Source: Paracoccaceae bacterium | Lineage (GTDB): Bacteria > Pseudomonadota > Alphaproteobacteria > Rhodobacterales > Rhodobacteraceae | Assembly (NCBI GenBank): GCA_028285485.1 | Contig: JANQPC010000018.1 | Coordinates: 1 to 55,115 of the forward strand | Direction of reading: 5' to 3' | DNA: 55,115 nt | Part shown: piece by piece, positions 42,374-52,075 of the stretch | Layout: each line of letters starts with the position of its first letter | How positions within the stretch are numbered: position 1 is the stretch's first letter | The notes under the pieces: generated by a model | The model's database searches: none | Seen by the model: the letters and a program-made list of their open reading frames with translations, nothing else | What the model was told of the DNA's origin: nothing | Translations under genes and position numbers: made by a program

Positions 42374-43081
42374 TCAGAGCCGGTAGCCGCCGTCAATGCA
42401 CAACACCTGTCCGGTGATGAAATCGGCATCTTTACCCACAAGAAACTGCACGCCCCGCGCGATATCCACAGGCAAGCCTACACGCCCCAGTGCCGTATTT
42501 TCGACAAATTTGCCGATCAGCTCATCCGAGCGGGGAGATTCGGTGCGCTCAATCGCGCCTGGCGCGATCGCGTTTACCCTGATTCCCTTGGGCCCAAGCG
42601 CCTTCGCCGCCGCAACCGTGAAGGTCTCAAGCGCCGCCTTGCTCGCCGCATAGGCGGGTGCGCTCACAGGCGGTAGGCGGGAATTCACCGATGAGATGTT
42701 CACCACCGCCGCGCCGCGTTCAAGATGGGGCAGGGCGGCGGCGAGAAGCGCCATCGGCGCCTCGGTATTGATCGCAAAGGTCTTGCGATAGGCCTCCGCA
42801 TCCGCCGCCTCCACCGGCAACTCGGCCACGTAGCCGGCGTTGTTTACGATCGCGTCGATCCGCCCGAAGGCGGCGATGGTTTCGGCCACGATGTGCTCTG
42901 CCGTCGCCGCCTCCGCCAGATCGGCCTTGATTGCCACGGCGCCCGCGCAGGCGGCGAGCACCGCATCCGGATCTGACGTGTGATACGTCAGCGCCAGATC
43001 GAAATCCGCTGCCAGATGCTCCGCGATCCCACGCCCGATGCCCCGGGCCGCCCCGGTGATCAGGGCAACCGGCCGCACCAT
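42374..43081 (-). CDS. Short-chain dehydrogenase/reductase (SDR)
   Basis: 235 residues, classical SDR. Cofactor motif TGAARGIGRG, NNAGY, catalytic Ser in NISSVNS and Tyr/Lys in YAASKAA, then GIRVNAIAPGAIERTE and the end FITGQVLCIDGGYRL. NAD(P)-dependent, likely oxidoacyl- or sugar-type, substrate unknown. The start at ATG 43081 overlaps the acnA stop by one base (TGATG), so it is translated with aconitase; the pairing is not a known pathway. Confidence 0.88.
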   Translation of the reverse strand: MVRPVALITGAARGIGRGIAEHLAADFDLALTYHTSDPDAVLAACAGAVAIKADLAEAATAEHIVAETIAAFGRIDAIVNNAGYVAELPVEAADAEAYRKTFAINTEAPMALLAAALPHLERGAAVVNISSVNSRLPPVSAPAYAASKAALETFTVAAAKALGPKGIRVNAIAPGAIERTESPRSDELIGKFVENTALGRVGLPVDIARGVQFLVGKDADFITGQVLCIDGGYRL

Positions 43082-45768
43082 CAGGCGGCCTTCGCGAGGT
43101 TGCGCAGCACGTAGTGCAGCACTCCGCCATTCTCGATGTATTCGATCTCCACCGCCGTATCGATCCGGCACTTCAGCGTGATCGTCTTCTCCGATCCATC
43201 GCCAAAGGTGATCGTGCAGGGCACTTCGGCAAGCGGCGCGATGTTATCCAGCCCGTGGATCGCCACCGTTTCATCGCCTGTCAGGCCCAGCGCGGCGCGC
43301 GTATCGCCCCCGGTGAACTCAAAGGGGATCACCCCCATGCCCACGAGGTTCGAGCGGTGGATGCGCTCAAAGCTTTCCGCGATCACCGCTTTGACGCCCA
43401 GAAGCGCGGTGCCCTTCGCGGCCCAGTCGCGCGACGATCCCGCGCCGTATTGCTCGCCCGCGAACACCACGAGCGGCACGCCCTGCGCCTTCCAGGCCAT
43501 CGCGGCATCGAAGATCGAGGTCTGCTCTCCATCGGGCCCCAGCGTATAGCCGCCCTCTACGCCATCGAGCATCTCGTTCTTGATGCGAATATTGGCAAAG
43601 GTGCCGCGCATCATCACCTCGTGGTTCCCGCGCCGCGATCCGTAGGAGTTGAACTCCCGCGGCGTCACCTGCCGGTCGGTGAGGTACTGGCCCGCGGGCG
43701 TGGTATCCTTGAAAGATCCCGCGGGGCTGATGTGGTCGGTCGTCACCATATCGCCGAGGATCGCCAGCACCTTGGCGCCCTCGATATTGGTGATGGTTCC
43801 AGTTTCCATCGTAATGCCCTGAAAATACGGCGGGTTCTGCACGTAGGTGGAGGTTGAGGGCCAGTCGTAGGTCAGGCTGTCGGTCGTCTCCACCCCTTGC
43901 CACTTCTCGTCACCGGTGAAGACCTCGGCGTATTTCTCCTGGAAGGCCGCGCGCGTCACCGTCTTCTCAACAAGCTCCGCAATCTCCTGCTGCGAGGGCC
44001 AGATATCCTTGAGGTAGACGGGCGTGCCATCGCTGGAGGTGCCCAGGGGCTCGCTCGTCAGATCGATATCCATCGTGCCCGCCAGCGCATAGGCCACCAC
44101 AAGCGGGGGTGAGGCGAGGTAATTGGCGCGCACATCCGGGCTGATCCGGCCTTCGAAGTTCCGGTTGCCCGACAGTACCGAAACGGCCACCAGATCGCCC
44201 TCGGCAATCGCATCGGAAATCTCGGCCTGCAGCGGCCCCGAGTTGCCGATGCAGGTGGTGCAGCCATAGCCCACGAGGTTGAAGCCGATGGCATCGAGAT
44301 CGTCTTGCAGCTCCGCCGCTTCTAGATAGGCGCTCACCACCTGGCTTCCCGGCGCGAGCGAGGTTTTCACCCATGGCTGGCGGTTGAGCCCCAATTCGCG
44401 GGCCTTACGCGCCACGAGCCCTGCGCCGATCATCACGTAAGGGTTCGAAGTGTTGGTGCAGGAAGTGATCGAGGCAATCACCACCTTGCCCGATTTCATC
44501 GTGTAGTCTTCGCCCTTTACGGCCACTTCCTTATCCATCGGGCGCTTGAAGGTTTCCGCCATCTCGCGTGTGAAGGCAGGTTTTGCGTCCGTAAGCGGAA
44601 GGAAATCCTGCGGGCGCTTGGGGCCCGAGATCGCGGGCACGATATCGCCCATGTCAAGCGCGAGCGTATCGGTATAAACCGGGTCGTAATCGGCATCCCG
44701 CCACATCCCGTTGGCCTTGGCATAGGCTTCAACCAGCGCAATCGTCGCCTCATCCCGCCCTGTCTGGGTGAGATAACGCAGCGTTTCCCCGTCGATCGGG
44801 AAGAAGCCGCAGGTTGCGCCGTATTCCGGCGCCATGTTCCCGATCGTTGCGCGATCCGCCAATGGCAGGCTATCCAACCCGGGTCCGTAGAACTCCACGA
44901 ACTTGCCCACCACGCCCTTTTCGCGCAGCATCTCCACGACCTTCAGAACAAGATCCGTGGCCGTGGTGCCCTCTTTCATCGCGCCGGTCAGCTTGAAGCC
45001 CACCACTTCGGGGATCAGCATTGAAATCGGCTGGCCCAGCATCGCGGCCTCCGCCTCGATCCCGCCCACGCCCCAGCCCAGCACCGCGGCGCCGTTCACC
45101 ATCGTGGTATGGCTGTCGGTGCCCACAAGCGTATCGGGGTAGGCCACCTGATCGCCGTTCTGATCGGCGTCTGACCACACAGTTTTGGCCAGGTACTCAA
45201 GGTTCACCTGATGGCAGATGCCGGTGCCCGGCGGCACTACGCGGAAGTTGTTGAAGGCCGATTGCCCCCATTTGAGGAACGTGTAGCGCTCCATATTCCG
45301 CTCATACTCCCGGTCCACATTCATTTGGAAGGCGCGCGGGTTGCCGAATTCATCGATCATCACCGAATGGTCGATCACCAGATCAACCGGGTTCAGCGGG
45401 TTGATCTTTTCCGCATCTCCCCCAAGCGCCACGATGCCGTCGCGCATCGCGGCCAAGTCGACCACTGCGGGCACGCCGGTGAAATCCTGCATCAGCACGC
45501 GGGCCGGGCGATAGGCGATCTCGCGGGGGTTCTTGCCGCCCTGCGCCGCCCAATCCGAAAAGGCGCGGATATCGTCCACCTGCACCGTCTTGCCATCCTC
45601 GAAGCGCAACATGTTTTCGAGCACCACTTTCAGCGCCGCGGGAAGCCGCGAAAACTGCCCCAACCCGGCCTCTTCCGCGGCGGGGATCGAGTAATAGGCA
45701 AATGTAGAGCCGCCCACCTCAAGCGTGCGGCGTGTGTTCGAACTATCCTGTCCTACGGTGATGGGCAT
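43081..45768 (-). CDS. acnA: Aconitate hydratase A
   Basis: 895 residues, the AcnA/IRP1 length. 4Fe-4S ligands lie in [10 protein letters not shown] and in [32 protein letters not shown] and the swivelling domain's [18 protein letters not shown], which contains the catalytic Ser, are clear. It interconverts citrate and isocitrate in the TCA cycle. Start ATG 45768 ([16 protein letters not shown]) is preceded by GGGAGG. It is divergent from the DUF1223 gene across 231 bp. Confidence 0.97.
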   Translation of the reverse strand: MPITVGQDSSNTRRTLEVGGSTFAYYSIPAAEEAGLGQFSRLPAALKVVLENMLRFEDGKTVQVDDIRAFSDWAAQGGKNPREIAYRPARVLMQDFTGVPAVVDLAAMRDGIVALGGDAEKINPLNPVDLVIDHSVMIDEFGNPRAFQMNVDREYERNMERYTFLKWGQSAFNNFRVVPPGTGICHQVNLEYLAKTVWSDADQNGDQVAYPDTLVGTDSHTTMVNGAAVLGWGVGGIEAEAAMLGQPISMLIPEVVGFKLTGAMKEGTTATDLVLKVVEMLREKGVVGKFVEFYGPGLDSLPLADRATIGNMAPEYGATCGFFPIDGETLRYLTQTGRDEATIALVEAYAKANGMWRDADYDPVYTDTLALDMGDIVPAISGPKRPQDFLPLTDAKPAFTREMAETFKRPMDKEVAVKGEDYTMKSGKVVIASITSCTNTSNPYVMIGAGLVARKARELGLNRQPWVKTSLAPGSQVVSAYLEAAELQDDLDAIGFNLVGYGCTTCIGNSGPLQAEISDAIAEGDLVAVSVLSGNRNFEGRISPDVRANYLASPPLVVAYALAGTMDIDLTSEPLGTSSDGTPVYLKDIWPSQQEIAELVEKTVTRAAFQEKYAEVFTGDEKWQGVETTDSLTYDWPSTSTYVQNPPYFQGITMETGTITNIEGAKVLAILGDMVTTDHISPAGSFKDTTPAGQYLTDRQVTPREFNSYGSRRGNHEVMMRGTFANIRIKNEMLDGVEGGYTLGPDGEQTSIFDAAMAWKAQGVPLVVFAGEQYGAGSSRDWAAKGTALLGVKAVIAESFERIHRSNLVGMGVIPFEFTGGDTRAALGLTGDETVAIHGLDNIAPLAEVPCTITFGDGSEKTITLKCRIDTAVEIEYIENGGVLHYVLRNLAKAA

Positions 45769-45941
45769 GGGGCCTCCCTGGCGTATGGCTGCTGCGGGTA
45801 TCCTCTGCCCTGCCAGTAGACATCGCAAGCCGCCGCATTCAAGTAGGTGCGACCCTATGCATGCCGGCGCTGCCGCAAAATCCGCCCCTGCCGCTCTCAA
45901 ACCCGAGATCGGCGTGTTACGATTTCTCTCAAAACCTTTAT

Positions 45942-45970
45942 TTGAGCGGTTTGGCGCGATCCCCTAGGTA
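45942..45970 (+). promoter_or_regulatory. Candidate promoter of the DUF1223 gene
   Basis: TTGAGC, 17-bp spacer, TAGGTA, with a predicted ~23-nt leader containing GAAAGGG before ATG 46000. Hexamers and spacing are identical to the candidate ccmC promoter. Confidence 0.5.
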
Positions 45971-45999
45971 AGTGTGCGGCCGGACGAAAGGGTATGGAT

Positions 46000-46698
46000 A
46001 TGCGGAACTGGTTGGTGGCGGCGGTTGCCGCGTTTTGGGCGTTTGCCGGCGCGGCACAGGCTGATCGGCTTGTGGTTATTGAACTTTTCACTTCGCAGGG
46101 CTGTTCTTCCTGCCCGCCCGCAGATGCGCTTCTGGGCGAGCTTTCGGCGCGCGACGATGTTCTGCCGCTGGCGCTCCACGTGGATTACTGGGATTACATC
46201 GGCTGGAAGGATGAGTTTGCCGATCCCGCCCATACCAAGCGGCAGAAAGGCTATGCCCGCCAGGCGGGCGATCGCACCATCTATACCCCGCAAATGATCG
46301 TCAGCGGCACCGATCACGTGATCGGCTACAAGCCGATGAAGCTTGCGATGATCATTGAAAAGCATGGTGATCAGGCCGCCCCGGTTGCGCTTGATCTCAC
46401 CCGCACCGGCAATCGCCTTCGCATCGTGGCCGAAGCGGAAGAAACGCTCACCGGCGGCTACCTGATCCAGCTTGTAAGCTGGCGGCCGAGCGCCGAGGTT
46501 GCGATCCGCCGGGGCGAGAATGCCGGGCGCACGCTGACCTACCACAATATCGTCTCCCGCCTCGTGGAGATCGGGCAGTGGAACGGGCAGGGGCGCCACG
46601 CCATTACCGCCGAGATCCCCGATGACGGGCCGCATGCGATCCTGATCCAGCGCTCGGGCCCCGGCGCCATCGTGGCCGCGGCCCGCGTTCCTGAGTGA
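46000..46698 (+). CDS. DUF1223 secreted thioredoxin-like protein
   Basis: 232 residues with a signal peptide (to ~AQA-DRLV). The thioredoxin-like motif is FTSQGCSSCPPAD (C-x2-C), followed by LALHVDYWDYIGWKDEFA, the DUF1223 landmark, and YTPQMIVSGTDHVIG. Likely periplasmic and redox-active, but unassigned. ATG 46000 is preferred over 45994 because GAAAGGG is 7 nt away from it and only 1 nt from the other. Confidence 0.85.
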   Translation: MRNWLVAAVAAFWAFAGAAQADRLVVIELFTSQGCSSCPPADALLGELSARDDVLPLALHVDYWDYIGWKDEFADPAHTKRQKGYARQAGDRTIYTPQMIVSGTDHVIGYKPMKLAMIIEKHGDQAAPVALDLTRTGNRLRIVAEAEETLTGGYLIQLVSWRPSAEVAIRRGENAGRTLTYHNIVSRLVEIGQWNGQGRHAITAEIPDDGPHAILIQRSGPGAIVAAARVPE

Positions 46699-46756
46699 TG
46701 GGGCCGGGGCGCCGCCGCCCAGGCCTTAGACGCAACGCCCGGGAAATCGCAGGGCC

Positions 46757-47635
46757 CTAGTACTTGCTGCCGCTCCAGCGCCGGTGGATCCAGAACCATT
46801 GCCCCATATGCGCCCGCACGCGCGCCTCAAGGCTGTCATTAAAGGCCTGCATCATCGCTTCGGGCGCGCCGCGGGCGATCTCGTGATCGATGAAGATCTC
46901 AAAATCCAGCCCGCTCTCCTTCCGGATCGCGAAGGCGGGCATCAGCGCGGCGTCGTATTTCAGCGCCCATTCGGCGGCGCTGAGCGCGGTGGGCGCGGGC
47001 TGGCCGAAAAACGAAAGCTCGGGCCCGTGAAGCGCGAAGACATCCACGAGAATGCCCAGGATGTTGCCGCCCCGCAGATGCTTCACCATCCCCACCAGGC
47101 CCGCGCGATTGGCGGGAAAAACAGGTTCGCCGATCTTCGAGATCGCGCGCACATAGTGATCGTTGAAGCCGGCATTGCGCATCCCGCGGTAAAGCGCGGC
47201 CAGCGGGTGGCCCTGCGCAAAAAGGGCCGCGCGCAGCGCATCGTAATTTCCGAAATGCCCGGTCACGAAGATCACCGCGCGCCCGGCGGCGCGATGGGCG
47301 CGGAAGGTGTCCGCACCGGGCCCCGCAATCTCGGTCTCCCGCACCCGGTTCACGAAATCCGCGCCCGAATAGATCTCGATCAGCGTGCGCCCGGCATTAT
47401 CCGGCACCGCGCGGATCAGCGCCTGGCGTTCGCGAAAGCCAAGCTCGGGGCATACCCGCTTGAGGTTGTCCTCAATCCGCCGGTCCCATCCGGCCAGCGG
47501 CGCCACGATGCGCGAAACGATCCAGCCCATGATCGGCACGCGCGCGCGGTAAGGGATGCGCAGAACCACCCCCAAGATCGCGCGAATGGCCAGGTTTTGC
47601 GTGAAATCGCGCCAATCGCCGTGCCGGGGTTTCAT
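46757..47635 (-). CDS. LpxL/HtrB-type lysophospholipid or lipid A acyltransferase
   Basis: 292 residues. One N-terminal hydrophobic segment, then the acyltransferase motif TGHFGNYDA (H-x4-D), GNILGILVDVFA and SFFGQPAPTALSAAEWALKYDA, in the order seen in LpxL/HtrB. It probably adds a secondary acyl chain to lipid A, though some members acylate ornithine lipids. ATG 47635 is used; a TTG five codons upstream is possible. The EamA gene lies upstream with a short overlap or gap. Confidence 0.82.
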   Translation of the reverse strand: MKPRHGDWRDFTQNLAIRAILGVVLRIPYRARVPIMGWIVSRIVAPLAGWDRRIEDNLKRVCPELGFRERQALIRAVPDNAGRTLIEIYSGADFVNRVRETEIAGPGADTFRAHRAAGRAVIFVTGHFGNYDALRAALFAQGHPLAALYRGMRNAGFNDHYVRAISKIGEPVFPANRAGLVGMVKHLRGGNILGILVDVFALHGPELSFFGQPAPTALSAAEWALKYDAALMPAFAIRKESGLDFEIFIDHEIARGAPEAMMQAFNDSLEARVRAHMGQWFWIHRRWSGSKY

Positions 47636-47646
47636 CGCGCCTCGTC

Positions 47647-48534
47647 TCAAGCCCCCCGGGGTGCCGCACGCGCTGGCCGGGCCCGGGTTTCGCGGTGCCA
47701 GACATAGAGGCCCGCCCCCACGATCACAAGCGCGCCCAGAATCGTGGCCGCATCGGGCCGCTCGGCAAAGATCACAAGGCCCCAGAACGTCGCGAAGATC
47801 ACGCCGGAATATGCGAAGGGCGCCACGGTGCTTGCATCCGCGAGTGTGAGCGCGCGGATCAGGAAAAGCTGGCCCGCCATCCCGAAGGCGCCGATCACCA
47901 GCATAAGCGCCAGCGTGATCGCATCGGGCGGCTGCCAGAAGGCGGGCACCGCCGCTGAAAGCACCAGCGCGCCCACAAGCGCGGTGTAAAACAGGCTTGT
48001 CCAGGGATCTTCGTCGCGCCCCACCCGGCGTGTGACCAGCGCGTAACCCGCAAAACAGATCGCGGCGGCCAAGGGGAGAAGCGCATTGGGCGTGAACACC
48101 TCGGTGCCCGGGCGGATCACGATCATCGCGCCCAGCAACGCCGCCGCGATGCCCGCCATCCGCCGCCAGCCCAGCGCCTCGCCCAGAAACAGCGCTGCAC
48201 CAAGCGTGATCAGGATCGGGTTCACCGCCATTACCGCCGTGGCCTCTGCCAGCCCGATCCGCGCGAGGCCGAAGAACATGAACACCGTTGCCATCAGCAA
48301 CAGCGCCGATCGCAGGATCTGCAGGCCAAGAAAGCGCGTGGCCACGACCGCGCGCGCCCGCGGGGCGATGATCGCGATCACGATCAGCATCTGCCCGGAA
48401 TAGCGCGCCCAGAGCGCCATCACCGTATCCGACCGCTGGCCAAGCGCCTTGGCCGCCACATCCATCAGCGAAAAGAAGAAGATCGCGGCGATCATCAGCG
48501 CGATCCCGCGGGCGGCGCTGCGATCAGGGGGCAT
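47647..48534 (-). CDS. EamA/DMT-family transporter
   Basis: 295 residues, ten predicted TM helices in two EamA repeats (ARGIALMIAAIFFFSLMDVA; LLPLAAAICFAGYALVTRRV). Ends with an Arg/Ala-rich cytoplasmic tail. The family exports metabolites or amino acids; the substrate is not predictable. ATG 48534 is chosen; upstream in-frame sequence is not protein-like. Confidence 0.88.
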   Translation of the reverse strand: MPPDRSAARGIALMIAAIFFFSLMDVAAKALGQRSDTVMALWARYSGQMLIVIAIIAPRARAVVATRFLGLQILRSALLLMATVFMFFGLARIGLAEATAVMAVNPILITLGAALFLGEALGWRRMAGIAAALLGAMIVIRPGTEVFTPNALLPLAAAICFAGYALVTRRVGRDEDPWTSLFYTALVGALVLSAAVPAFWQPPDAITLALMLVIGAFGMAGQLFLIRALTLADASTVAPFAYSGVIFATFWGLVIFAERPDAATILGALVIVGAGLYVWHRETRARPARAAPRGA

Positions 48535-48624
48535 GGGCGGGGCAGGGCATCGGCAGCGATCCGGGGCGGTTCGGTCAAGCCCGGGAACGCTATCGCCCCG
48601 GGCGCGCACTGTCGATGGGCCCCC

Positions 48625-49695
48625 TTACCCGTCCGCGATCAGGTGAATCTCGCCGGCTTCCTCAAGCTCCCGGATCACGGCGACGAAGGCGCCCATGGCA
48701 TCCTCGCCCGCCTCGGTATCCACCTCGCCAAGCTCGTCGATCTCGCCCCGAAGCGCCTCGGCCATCCGCTTGGACATTGCGCCAAGGATGAATTCCACCG
48801 CCTCTTCGAGATCGGCCTTGGCGGCGGCAAGCGCCTGCACCAGCACCTCCTGATCCACCTGCCGCACGATTTTCGGAATGTCGCGCGCATCGAGGCGGCC
48901 GGGGATGTTGGCGAAGGTGAAGATTGCGCGGCGCACTTCTTCGGCAAAGGCGGCATCGGTTTCCTCAAGCCCTTCCAGCACGTCATTCCGGGTCATCGCG
49001 CGGGTGGAGTTGAGGATTGCGCCCACCCGCTCCACCGGCCCGCTGGAGAAGGCGGTTTCGGTGACAATATCGAAGCCGCGCGCCAGCGCCTGCCCGATTC
49101 GCGCCACCGCATCAGGCCGCGCGGCGCCGATCTGGCTGACCGCATAGGTGATCCGCCGCGCCCGCGCGCCGGGCAAAAGCCCCAGGGCCTCCGCCGCCTT
49201 GCCGACGGCGAGTTTGGAAAGCAGAACGGCCGCCACCTCCACACTTTCCCGCTCGAATATCGGCACCAGGGCTTCGGCCTCCTGCTCGATGATCCGCGCC
49301 CACGGGTCGCCGCCCGCGACGATACCTTCCTGGGCCCGCAGCCGATGCGCGATGGCCGGGCTCACGGCGCTTTCCAGCAGTTCCAGCGCCGCCGCCAGGC
49401 CGCCGCCGCCCGGCATGCCGCCCGCCTCAAGCGCATCGGCGAACTCGTCGAGAACCGCGTTGACGGTTGCGCTATCCATCGGCCCCAGGGTGCCCACGGC
49501 GCGGATCAGCTCGGCCTGCGCGGAATCGCGCATCGAGGTCAGCGAAAGCTCCACGCCTTCGCGCATGAGAAATTGCACGACAATCGCAGCCTTCGTGCGT
49601 TTGTCGAGCAGCGGCGCCCCCGATAGCGGGGCGCTGCCGGGCGCACCGGCCAAATCCGGCAGCGGCGCGGCCGGGTCGGGAAGGTCGGAAGCCAT
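48625..49695 (-). CDS. fliG: Flagellar motor switch protein FliG
   Basis: 356 residues. The N-terminal ~30 residues are Pro/Ala-rich, followed by FliG_N (LLDKRTKAAIVVQFLMREGV), a middle domain (ELLESAVSPAIAHRLRAQEG; VEVAAVLLSKLAVGKAAEAL) and FliG_C (VRRAIFTFANIPGRLDARD; PKIVRQVDQEVLVQALAAAK; MSKRMAEALRGEIDELG). FliG couples the stator to rotor torque. No other flagellar gene is in the window, which is unusual for fliG; a FliG-like paralogue with another job cannot be excluded. Confidence 0.85.
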   Translation of the reverse strand: MASDLPDPAAPLPDLAGAPGSAPLSGAPLLDKRTKAAIVVQFLMREGVELSLTSMRDSAQAELIRAVGTLGPMDSATVNAVLDEFADALEAGGMPGGGGLAAALELLESAVSPAIAHRLRAQEGIVAGGDPWARIIEQEAEALVPIFERESVEVAAVLLSKLAVGKAAEALGLLPGARARRITYAVSQIGAARPDAVARIGQALARGFDIVTETAFSSGPVERVGAILNSTRAMTRNDVLEGLEETDAAFAEEVRRAIFTFANIPGRLDARDIPKIVRQVDQEVLVQALAAAKADLEEAVEFILGAMSKRMAEALRGEIDELGEVDTEAGEDAMGAFVAVIRELEEAGEIHLIADG

Positions 49696-49765
49696 GGGTT
49701 GCGCGGTCCTCTAGGGCTGCGCGCAGCATCGGGGCAGGGCGTTAATTTCCGGTGTTCGCGGGGGG

Positions 49766-50299
49766 TTAGTAGCGGTAGCCGCGCCCGGATTCGATGGCGC
49801 GTTCCAGCGCCAGCTCGGGCCAGGTGCGCGCGCCGCCGCGGGCGCGGATCTCGGCAAGTTGCACCCGCGCCTCATCCATCACGCCCAGCTTCACAAACGC
49901 CTGCCCCATATAGGAGCGCGCCAGAAGATTGTCGGGGTTCTGCGCGATGGCCTGTTCGTAATAGCGCATGCCCAGGGCCGCATCGCCACTCTGCCGATGG
50001 GCAAAGCCCAGATAGGTGAGTACGCGGTCTTCGGTGGGATCCGACATTGCGGTAAGCACGTTGAGCGCGTGTTCGAACTGCCCGGCATAGGCAAATTCGC
50101 GCGCCGCATCGTAAAGCCCGTCATCATCGAGGCTGCTCTCCTGCGGGGCCACGCAGGCGCCCGCCTGCGCATCCCAGACCAGCCCGTCGGTGCATTCCGT
50201 CGTCGTCTTTGTCGGCTGCGGCGGGGTGGGATCTTCCGAGCCCGCGGCATAGGCGAGAACGGGGGCAACAACAGCAAAGGCGAGGGCAGTGCGGCGCAT
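49766..50299 (-). CDS. Secreted TPR protein with a short cysteine motif
   Basis: 177 residues. A signal peptide (~1-19) is followed by ECTDGLVWDAQAGACVAP (C-x2-G-L-x-W-D-x5-C-V), then TPR-like helices (LYDAAREFAYAGQFEHALN; RVLTYLGFAHRQSGDAALG; DNLLARSYMGQAFVKLG). Likely periplasmic scaffold; ligand unknown. It ends in GRGYRY. The same cysteine motif occurs in the small gene just upstream (50416). Confidence 0.75.
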   Translation of the reverse strand: MRRTALAFAVVAPVLAYAAGSEDPTPPQPTKTTTECTDGLVWDAQAGACVAPQESSLDDDGLYDAAREFAYAGQFEHALNVLTAMSDPTEDRVLTYLGFAHRQSGDAALGMRYYEQAIAQNPDNLLARSYMGQAFVKLGVMDEARVQLAEIRARGGARTWPELALERAIESGRGYRY

Positions 50300-50345
50300 A
50301 GGGCGGCTCCGGGGCAGACAGTGAATGACAGATAGGGCGGGCCTG

Positions 50346-50376
50346 AAAACAACAAGGGGCGGCAGAACCGCCCCTT
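50346..50376 (-). terminator. Rho-independent terminator of the small secreted-protein gene
   Basis: On the minus strand, AAGGGGCGG, loop TTCTG, CCGCCCCTT, then GTTGTTTT. A perfect 9-bp stem with a T-rich tail 40 nt after the stop of 50416-50616. It separates that gene from the TPR gene. Confidence 0.85.
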
Positions 50377-50415
50377 TGAAAAAATCGCGCGCCGGGTCGC
50401 GGCGCGGGAAAACCC

Positions 50416-50616
50416 TTAGCTCGTCGTCTCCGGCACGCAGGTTTCCTTCGCCTCATCCCAGGCAAAACCCACGGCGCAAGACATCGCCATATCGTTCTTG
50501 GTGTAGTTGCACCCGGCAGCCTGTGCCGGGGCCGGCGCAAAGCTCAGCGCCGCAACGGCCAGCGCCGTCGGTGTGGTCAAAGCCAGAGCGGCCAACGCGA
50601 TCTGTTTCGTCTTCAT
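50416..50616 (-). CDS. Small secreted protein with C-x2-G-F-x-W-D-x5-C-V motif
   Basis: 66 residues. Signal peptide (~1-33, ending PAQA-AG), then NYTKNDMAMSCAVGFAWDEA and KETCVPE. ATG 50616 is behind GGAGAG, preferred over an ATG five codons upstream. The cysteine motif matches the one in the adjacent TPR protein, suggesting an exported pair of related origin. No known function. Confidence 0.7.
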   Translation of the reverse strand: MKTKQIALAALALTTPTALAVAALSFAPAPAQAAGCNYTKNDMAMSCAVGFAWDEAKETCVPETTS

Positions 50617-50679
50617 CGGTCTCTCCTTCAAGGTCTGTGCCCCGCAATGGACAGAAGGCTAGCGCCGTGATCGGCGGCG

Positions 50680-52002
50680 TCAAACCCCTGCAGCCCCCTG
50701 CGGCCCGAAGACGCGGGCGAAAATCGTGTCCACATGCTTCGTGTGGTAGCCGATGTCGAATTTTTCATCGATCTCGGCATCGCTGAGCGCTGCGGTCACT
50801 TCCGCATCGCCCTTCAACTCGGCGCGGAAATCGGCGCCCGCTTCCCAAACCTTCATCGCGTTCCGCTGCACCAGCCGATAGGCATCCTCGCGGCTCACAC
50901 CGGCCTGCGTGAGCGCCAGAAGAACCCGCTGGGAATGCACGAGGCCGCGAAACTTCTCCATATTGGCGATCATGTTGTCGGGGTAGATCACCAGCTTGTC
51001 GATCACGCCGGTGAGCCGCGAAAGCGCGAAATCGAGCGTGATCGTCGCATCCGGCCCGATCATCCGCTCCACGCTCGAATGCGAAATATCCCGCTCGTGC
51101 CAAAGCGCCACGTTTTCCAGCGCCGGGATCACGGCGGCGCGCACGAGGCGGGCAAGGCCGGTGAGGTTCTCCGTCAGCACAGGGTTGCGCTTATGCGGCA
51201 TGGCCGAGGAGCCTTTTTGGCCCTTGGAGAAGAATTCTTCGGCCTCCAGCACCTCGGTGCGCTGCATGTGCCGCACTTCGATGGCGATGTTCTCGATCGA
51301 GCTGGCGACTACGCCGAGGGTGGCAAAAAACGCTGCATGCCGGTCTCGCGGGATCACCTGGGTGGAAATCGGCTCCGGCACCAGCCCCATCTGGGCGCAG
51401 ACATGGGCTTCAACGGCGGGATCGATATTGGCAAACGTACCCACTGCGCCCGAAATCGCGCCGGTGGCCACCTCCGCCCGCGCGGCGTGGAGGCGCGCGA
51501 GGTTCCGGTCCATCTCTGCATAAAACCGCGCGAAGGTCAGCCCCATCGTGGTGGGTTCGGCGTGAATGCCGTGGCTGCGCCCGATCCGGATTGTCAGCTT
51601 ATGTTCCAGCGCCCGCCGCTTCAGCGCGGCCAGAAGCGCCTCAAGATCGGCGATAAGAATATCGGCCGCGCGGGTGAGCTGAACGTTGAAGGTGGTATCC
51701 AGCACATCCGATGACGTCATCCCCTGATGCACGAAGCGCGCCTCTTCCTCGCCGATGATTTCGGCCAGATGGGTCAGAAAGGCGATCACGTCATGTTTGG
51801 TGACGGCCTCGATCTCATCGATCCGCGCCACATTGAAGGTTGCATCCTTGGCGCGCCACACCGCTTCTGCGTTTTCCTGCGGGATCACGCCGAGTTCGGC
51901 CTGCGCGTCGCAGGCATGGGCCTCGATCTCGTACCAGATGCGAAATTTCGTCTCGGGGCTCCAGATGGCCACCATCTCGGGGCGGGAATAGCGCGGGATC
52001 AT
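50680..52002 (-). CDS. purB: Adenylosuccinate lyase
   Basis: 440 residues, fumarase/aspartase superfamily. Start ISRYS-like RYSRPEMVAIWSPETKF; catalytic His in GRSHGIHAEPTTMG; the signature GSSAMPHKRNP with its flexible-loop Ser; SSVERMIGPDATI. It acts twice in purine synthesis (SAICAR and adenylosuccinate cleavage). It is divergent from the 52076 gene across 73 bp. Confidence 0.97.
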   Translation of the reverse strand: MIPRYSRPEMVAIWSPETKFRIWYEIEAHACDAQAELGVIPQENAEAVWRAKDATFNVARIDEIEAVTKHDVIAFLTHLAEIIGEEEARFVHQGMTSSDVLDTTFNVQLTRAADILIADLEALLAALKRRALEHKLTIRIGRSHGIHAEPTTMGLTFARFYAEMDRNLARLHAARAEVATGAISGAVGTFANIDPAVEAHVCAQMGLVPEPISTQVIPRDRHAAFFATLGVVASSIENIAIEVRHMQRTEVLEAEEFFSKGQKGSSAMPHKRNPVLTENLTGLARLVRAAVIPALENVALWHERDISHSSVERMIGPDATITLDFALSRLTGVIDKLVIYPDNMIANMEKFRGLVHSQRVLLALTQAGVSREDAYRLVQRNAMKVWEAGADFRAELKGDAEVTAALSDAEIDEKFDIGYHTKHVDTIFARVFGPQGAAGV

Positions 52003-52075
52003 CGACGTCTTTCATGGGGTTGCGCAGGGGTCGCGCCGTCATAGACTGGCCCCGTTTGGGCGGCAAGGAGCGCGC

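Noticed and set aside
42165-42386. Plus-strand ORF with a CPLCGH zinc-ribbon-like start
   Set aside because: No ribosome-binding site at either possible ATG, only one CxxC and no partner; overlaps the SDR gene 3' end. Probably chance.
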